Source of the DNA: an uncultured Oscillospiraceae bacterium
GTDB lineage: Bacteria; Bacillota; Clostridia; Oscillospirales; Ruminococcaceae
Length of the DNA: 52,312 bases
Assembly: GCA_910587135.1 (NCBI GenBank)
Contig: CAJULF010000010.1
Coordinates: forward strand, 1 to 52,312
Reading direction: 5' to 3'
The notes below the pieces were generated by a model. That model did not search any database. It saw only the letters and a program-made list of their open reading frames with translations, and was not told the origin of the DNA. Position 1 is the first letter of the stretch. Each line of letters starts with the position of its first letter. The translations under genes and the position numbers were made by a program. This document shows positions 48,533 through 52,312 of this stretch, piece after piece.

Positions 48533-49522
48533 TCACTTGTTCCAGTCGTACAGCTTGCGTATCTCCGCGCCTACCTTTTCAAGCTCGTGCTCCGATTCGA
48601 TACGGCGGCACGCGTTGAAGTGCAATCTGCCGGTCTTGTTCTCGTTTATCCACTTGGAAGCGAATGTGCCGTCCTGAATCTCGGTGAGGACTTTCTTCAT
48701 CTCCTTCTTGGTTTCCTCGGTGATAAGGCGCTTGCCCGTTTCGTAATCGCCGAACTCCGCGGTGTCGGAAATGGAATATCTCATCATGCTGAAGCCGCCC
48801 TTAAAGATAAGGTCAACAATGAGCTTCATCTCATGAATACACTCGAAATATGCGTTCTGGGGATCATAGCCCGCCTCTACAAGCGTTTCAAAGCCCGCCT
48901 TCATCAGAGCGGTAACGCCGCCGCAGAGCACTGCCTGCTCGCCGAACAGGTCGGTTTCGGTTTCCATCTTGAAAGTGGTCATGAGAACGCCCGCTCTCGC
49001 GCCGCCGATACCCGCGGCATATGCCAGACCCATATCAAGCGCTCTGCCCGTAGCGTCCTGGTGAACCGCAACCAGGCAGGGAACGCCTCTGCCGACTGTG
49101 TACTCCGAGCGTACGGTGTGACCCGGTCCCTTGGGAGCTACCATGATAACGTCAACGTCGGCGGGGGGAACAATAAGCCCGAAGTGGATGTTAAAACCAT
49201 GAGCGAACATCAGCGTCTTTCCCGCGGACAGATTCGGGAGAATGCTCTCCTTGTACAGATCCGCCTGCTTCTCGTCATTGATGAGAATCATTATCATATC
49301 AGCTTTTTTGGCTGCGTCAAACGCGGTGAGAACCTCAAAGCCGTCTTCCTCTGCTTTTTTCCAACTCTTGGAACCCTCGTAAAGTCCGACTACGACCTTC
49401 ACGCCGCTGTCCTTGAGATTCTGCGCGTGTGCGTGTCCCTGGCTTCCGTAGCCGATTATCGCAACCGTCTTGCCCTCCAGCAGTGACAGATTGCAGTCTT
49501 CCGAATGATACATCTTTGCCAT
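48533..49522 (-). CDS. ilvC: ketol-acid reductoisomerase
   Basis: A 329-aa class I reductoisomerase that converts acetolactate or acetohydroxybutyrate to the dihydroxy acid in valine/leucine and isoleucine synthesis, using NAD(P)H and Mg. The Rossmann motif is AIIGYGSQGHAHAQNLKDSG near residues 20-39. MVAPKGPGHTVRSEY and the metal-binding EDLFGEQAVLCGG-like segment (here TDLFGEQAVLCGG) with catalytic residues follow. The start at 49522 has AAAGGAGAAATAT. It lies downstream of ilvN with an intervening repeat. Confidence 0.97.
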   Translation of the reverse strand: MAKMYHSEDCNLSLLEGKTVAIIGYGSQGHAHAQNLKDSGVKVVVGLYEGSKSWKKAEEDGFEVLTAFDAAKKADMIMILINDEKQADLYKESILPNLSAGKTLMFAHGFNIHFGLIVPPADVDVIMVAPKGPGHTVRSEYTVGRGVPCLVAVHQDATGRALDMGLAYAAGIGGARAGVLMTTFKMETETDLFGEQAVLCGGVTALMKAGFETLVEAGYDPQNAYFECIHEMKLIVDLIFKGGFSMMRYSISDTAEFGDYETGKRLITEETKKEMKKVLTEIQDGTFASKWINENKTGRLHFNACRRIESEHELEKVGAEIRKLYDWNK

Positions 49523-49648
49523 TTTTATATTTCTCCTTTCAGAAATATGTTTATTTCGACGCTTACTTTTAAGCGAGGATAGGTATTTTTAATGCCCCTA
49601 ATGGGTTGCTGCGAGCAATTATGCTTTTAATCTGTGATGACAAGGGGC

Positions 49649-49700
49649 AAATTATTTAAAAGAATTTCCCGAACCACGTTGACTTGCTTTGCAAGTCAAT
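49649..49700 (+). repeat. isolated subfamily 2 end and flanking hairpin
   Basis: AAATTATTTAAAAGAATTTCCCGAACC is a subfamily 2 left end. It is followed by TTGACTTGC-TTT-GCAAGTCAA, a perfect hairpin that sits directly before repeat copy J. Confidence 0.7.
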
Positions 49701-49704
49701 CAGT

Positions 49705-49900
49705 CTGTATATAAAGGTTGACCTAAGGCTGATTATTTTAAAAAATTTCAAAATTTCCGCACTCACGCTCCGCTTCACTCCGTTTCGCTCTGCGCGACTG
49801 CGGAAACCGTACACATTTGCCGAATGGCAAATGTGTACTTTTTGAAATTTCATGCGCGGGCGTTCACTTTTCAGCAGCTTTCAGCGCCTTTAATCCTTGA
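49705..49900 (+). repeat. subfamily 1 repeat copy J with subfamily 2 right end
   Basis: CTGTATATAAAGGTTGACCTAAGG and the GTACACATTTGCC-GAAT-GGCAAATGTGTAC hairpin are subfamily 1. After TTTTTGAAATTTCATGCG the sequence switches to CGGGCGTTCA and CTTTCAGCGCCTTTAATCC, the outer end of subfamily 2. It looks like a recombinant. It separates ilvN from ilvC within the operon. Confidence 0.85.
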
Positions 49901-49973
49901 TTTTGGTGTGGCTTTCGGCTTTATTTAATGCTTTAAGAGTTTGTTTGAATTTGTCGGCTGACCGGCATGGCGG

Positions 49974-50465
49974 TCATATCCTTACCGTAGCTTCGCCTTT
50001 CTGCATTGCTATTGTTCCCGTGCGGACTATCTCTTTGATGCCGTAGGGGCGGAGCAGCTCCTCAAAATTGTTGAGCTGCTGCTGGCTGTCGGATATCTCT
50101 ATCGTTACCGAATTTGCACAGATGTCGGATATCTTACCGTGCGACAGCTCCACTATGCTGATTATCTCGGGACGCTGTTTGGGTGTGCAGCTCACCTTTA
50201 TCAGCACAAGCTCACGCGACACCATGCTCTCCTGCGAGAGCGTCTTTACCTTTATCACGTCTATCAGCTTGTTAAGCTGCTTTTCTATTTGCTCCAGGGT
50301 GTAATCGCTGCCATCCGCGACTATCGTCATTCTTGACACGTTCTCGTCGTCAGTCACTCCCACCGCCAGGCTGTCTATATTGAATCCGCGGCGCGCGAAA
50401 AGCCCCGCTACTCTCGCGAGAACGCCCGCGTGATTTTCCACCAGTACGGAAATTGTATGCTTCAT
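49974..50465 (-). CDS. ilvN: acetolactate synthase small (regulatory) subunit
   Basis: A 163-aa regulatory subunit with an N-terminal ACT domain (ISVLVENHAGVLARVAGLFARRGFNIDSLAVG) that senses valine, and a C-terminal domain (ELVLIKVSC, IVRTGTIAMQKG). It activates and gives feedback control to the IlvB catalytic subunit. It starts at ATG 50465, 14 bases after ilvB, with GGGGGAGGTTCGC as ribosome binding site. The length is normal. Confidence 0.95.
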   Translation of the reverse strand: MKHTISVLVENHAGVLARVAGLFARRGFNIDSLAVGVTDDENVSRMTIVADGSDYTLEQIEKQLNKLIDVIKVKTLSQESMVSRELVLIKVSCTPKQRPEIISIVELSHGKISDICANSVTIEISDSQQQLNNFEELLRPYGIKEIVRTGTIAMQKGEATVRI

Positions 50466-50479
50466 GCGAACCTCCCCCG

Positions 50480-52102
50480 TTACAGTATCGTCTTTTCAAA
50501 TTCCTCTACCGCCACCTCTATAAGAAATGGCTTATCTGAGGATATCATCCGCTCTATCGCTCCGTCTATCATATCTTCGCTGTCGCACAGCACCGTTTCG
50601 ATGCCGTATGCCTCGGCTATCTTCGTATAGCTCGGGCTTCCGTCAAGCGACACCGCAACGCGTCTGCTGCCGTACGCCTTCTCCTGAAGCTCCCGCACCA
50701 TTCCGAGATAATTATTGCGCATAACTATCACCTTGATGTTGATATTATGCTGTATCGCCGTGGCAAGCTCCATCATCTGCATCTGAAACGAGCCGTCGCC
50801 GCACACCGCTACCACCTCCGCGGAGGGATCGGCTGCCTTTGCGCCCAGCGCCGCGGGTATCGCGTAGCCCATCGTGCCCATACCGCCCGAGGTGAGAAAG
50901 CGCCCGTCGTTAATGGTAATATTCGCGGCTGTCCACATCTGATTTGAGCCGACGTCAGCGACTACCACCGAATTGGCAGGGAGGTACTTGTCCAGCGTTT
51001 TAATAAACAGCTTGGGGTTTACAAAGCCCTTTGCCGCCGCCTTTATCGGTTTTTCAACACGGTATTCGTCCAGCTTTTTCCGCCACTCCGAATGGTCGAG
51101 CTTGTCCTTAAGCTGATCGAGAAGCTGTCCGAGCACCAGCGTAAGATCGCCCACTATCGGAACGTTTACGCCGATATTCTTCCCTATTTCCGCGGGATCT
51201 ATATCTATATGAACTACATGGAGATTCTCGCGCTTTTTCATTTCGGCTATGGAGCGGTCGCCCACCCTCGCGCCGAGCAATATCAGCGTATCGCAGGTGT
51301 TAATTGCCATATTCGCCGCCTTGCAGCCGTGCATTCCTATCATTCCGTAATACAGCGGGCTGTCGGTCGAGACAGCTCCCAGTCCCATCATTGTGGACAC
51401 AACCGGGATATCCGTGCGCTCCGCAAGCTCTCTCATAAGCCCGACCGCGCCGCCTGTAAACAGACCGCCGCCCGCCAGTATAAGCGGCTTTTCCGCCGCA
51501 AGAATGGCGCTTACCGCCCTCTTTACCGACAAGCCGTTGCCCATGGTGCTGGGACGGTAAGAGCGTATATCCACCGATTCGGGATACTCAAAATCTATCT
51601 CCGCCGTCTGAACGTCCACCGGTATATCTATCAGCACGGGACCGCGCCGCCCCGTGCCCGCGATATAGAAAGCTCTTTTGAATATCTCGGCGGTGTCCTC
51701 GGGGCGCTTGAGAAGATAGCTGTGCTTGACAAACGGCTCGGCGGAGCCCGTTATATCCGCCTCCTGAAACACGTCGCGCCCAAGCTGGTCGGAATTCACC
51801 TGACCGGTTATTACAACCATAGGCACGGAATCCATATACGCCGTGGCTATCGCCGTTATGAGATTAAGCGCGCCCGGTCCCGACGTGGCTATCGCCACCG
51901 CCGGCTTTCCGCTGATACGCGCATAGCCGCTTGCGGCATGCCCGCCGTTCACCTCGTGCCGCACCAGAACGTGCCGTATCTCCGTATTATTCAATTCATC
52001 ATAAAACGGGCATATCGCCGCGCCAGGGTAGCCGAAAACGGTGGTTATACCCTCCGCCTTAAGGCACTCCGTCATTGCCTTTGCGACTGTCATTCGAGCC
52101 AT
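50480..52102 (-). CDS. ilvB: acetolactate synthase large (catalytic) subunit
   Basis: A 540-aa thiamine-diphosphate enzyme for the first common step of branched-chain amino acid synthesis. VFGYPGAAICPFYDEL and VRHEVNGGHAASGYAR carry the activating Glu. TSGPGALNLITAIATAYMDS is typical. The C-terminal TPP/Mg motif starts GDGSFQMQMMELA and ends with RNNYLG. The ATG at 52102 has AAGGAGAAAATT. The upstream DNA to the window edge is subfamily 2 repeat, so the promoter lies beyond or inside it; no leader peptide or T-box is visible here. Confidence 0.97.
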   Translation of the reverse strand: MARMTVAKAMTECLKAEGITTVFGYPGAAICPFYDELNNTEIRHVLVRHEVNGGHAASGYARISGKPAVAIATSGPGALNLITAIATAYMDSVPMVVITGQVNSDQLGRDVFQEADITGSAEPFVKHSYLLKRPEDTAEIFKRAFYIAGTGRRGPVLIDIPVDVQTAEIDFEYPESVDIRSYRPSTMGNGLSVKRAVSAILAAEKPLILAGGGLFTGGAVGLMRELAERTDIPVVSTMMGLGAVSTDSPLYYGMIGMHGCKAANMAINTCDTLILLGARVGDRSIAEMKKRENLHVVHIDIDPAEIGKNIGVNVPIVGDLTLVLGQLLDQLKDKLDHSEWRKKLDEYRVEKPIKAAAKGFVNPKLFIKTLDKYLPANSVVVADVGSNQMWTAANITINDGRFLTSGGMGTMGYAIPAALGAKAADPSAEVVAVCGDGSFQMQMMELATAIQHNINIKVIVMRNNYLGMVRELQEKAYGSRRVAVSLDGSPSYTKIAEAYGIETVLCDSEDMIDGAIERMISSDKPFLIEVAVEEFEKTIL

Positions 52103-52112
52103 AATTTTCTCC

Positions 52113-52290
52113 TTATTTTAAAGAATTTCCCGCAATTTAAAAGAATTTCCCGCACCACTCCACCCGCCTGCGGCGGGTTCCGTTAGCCTCGGTGCGAAAG
52201 CTCCGTTTCACTTCGCTTTCACACCGGCTTGCGGGAAATTCATGCGTGGGCGTTCAGGTTATTTTTGCTTTCAGCGCCTTTGTCCGCTCT
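52113..52290 (+). repeat. subfamily 2 structured repeat before ilvB
   Basis: Doubled left end (AAAGAATTTCCCGCAA, then AAAAGAATTTCCCGCACC), the CACCCGCC-TGC-GGCGGGT hairpin, a GGTGCGAAAGC...GCTTTCACACC stem, TGCGGGAAATTCATGCGTGGGCGTTCA and GCTTTCAGCGCCTTTG. Read from ilvB, it ends directly at that gene's AAGGAG. Confidence 0.9.
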
Positions 52291-52312
52291 ATTATTGCGT
52301 TGCTTTTAACCG

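Overview
The window looks like chromosomal DNA of a Gram-positive anaerobe of the class Clostridia, probably an Oscillospiraceae/Ruminococcaceae-type gut bacterium. This is inferred from gene content: SepF, YlmH and DivIVA next to IleS, LspA and RluD; a two-subunit transketolase; RecD2, YlbF, Hfq and a DUF1292 protein. Shine-Dalgarno sites are strong and sigma-A type promoters are clean. Most genes are housekeeping. The unusual part is the intergenic DNA, which is full of short structured repeats.

Layout. 0.2-5 kb (minus): split transketolase, a small P-loop kinase-like protein, a conserved hypothetical, a Cof-type HAD phosphatase and a GyrI-like protein. 5-14.4 kb (minus): a division/envelope cluster in the order hfq, HlyD-like adaptor, yggS, sepF, ylmH, divIVA, an unknown 148-aa gene, ileS, lspA, rluD. 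Several junctions overlap. 14.4-24 kb is a loose accessory zone: two candidate structured RNAs, an Imm22-like protein, a slipin-like SPFH protein, a DUF1292 protein, an XRE regulator, a rhomboid protease, a PNPOx-fold protein, a secreted protein and a zinc-ligand-less M23 protein. 24-38 kb (plus): prmA, a small membrane protein, recD2, comF, an unknown gene, miaB, ylbF, mutS, mutL, miaA. 38-42 kb (minus): a GyrI-like protein, a DUF5984 protein, tgt and an AAA ATPase. 42.7-48.2 kb: an FAD oxidoreductase with a Rieske domain, a convergent MATE transporter, a 91-aa protein, an orphan terminase large subunit, and a divergent pair formed by an XRE regulator and a 58-aa protein. 48.5-52.1 kb (minus): ilvB-ilvN-ilvC for branched-chain amino acids.

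Repeats. A superfamily of about 130-240 bp elements occupies almost every larger intergenic gap. Subfamily 1 has ten copies and subfamily 2 has six plus isolated ends. Both have related outer ends and internal hairpins whose arms change together between copies. Several subfamily 2 copies end directly at the ribosome binding sites of mutS, mutL, the terminase and ilvB. A 173-bp MITE with perfect inverted ends (two near-identical copies, one inserted inside a subfamily 1 copy), a 263-bp element carrying a promoter, and a 161-bp inverted-repeat element are also present.

The best candidates for something undescribed are the covarying repeat superfamily and its use as 5' leaders, and a roughly 0.8-kb transcript unit at 18.49-19.29 kb. 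That unit has its own promoter and terminator but no long ORF. No tRNA, rRNA or CRISPR array was recognised.
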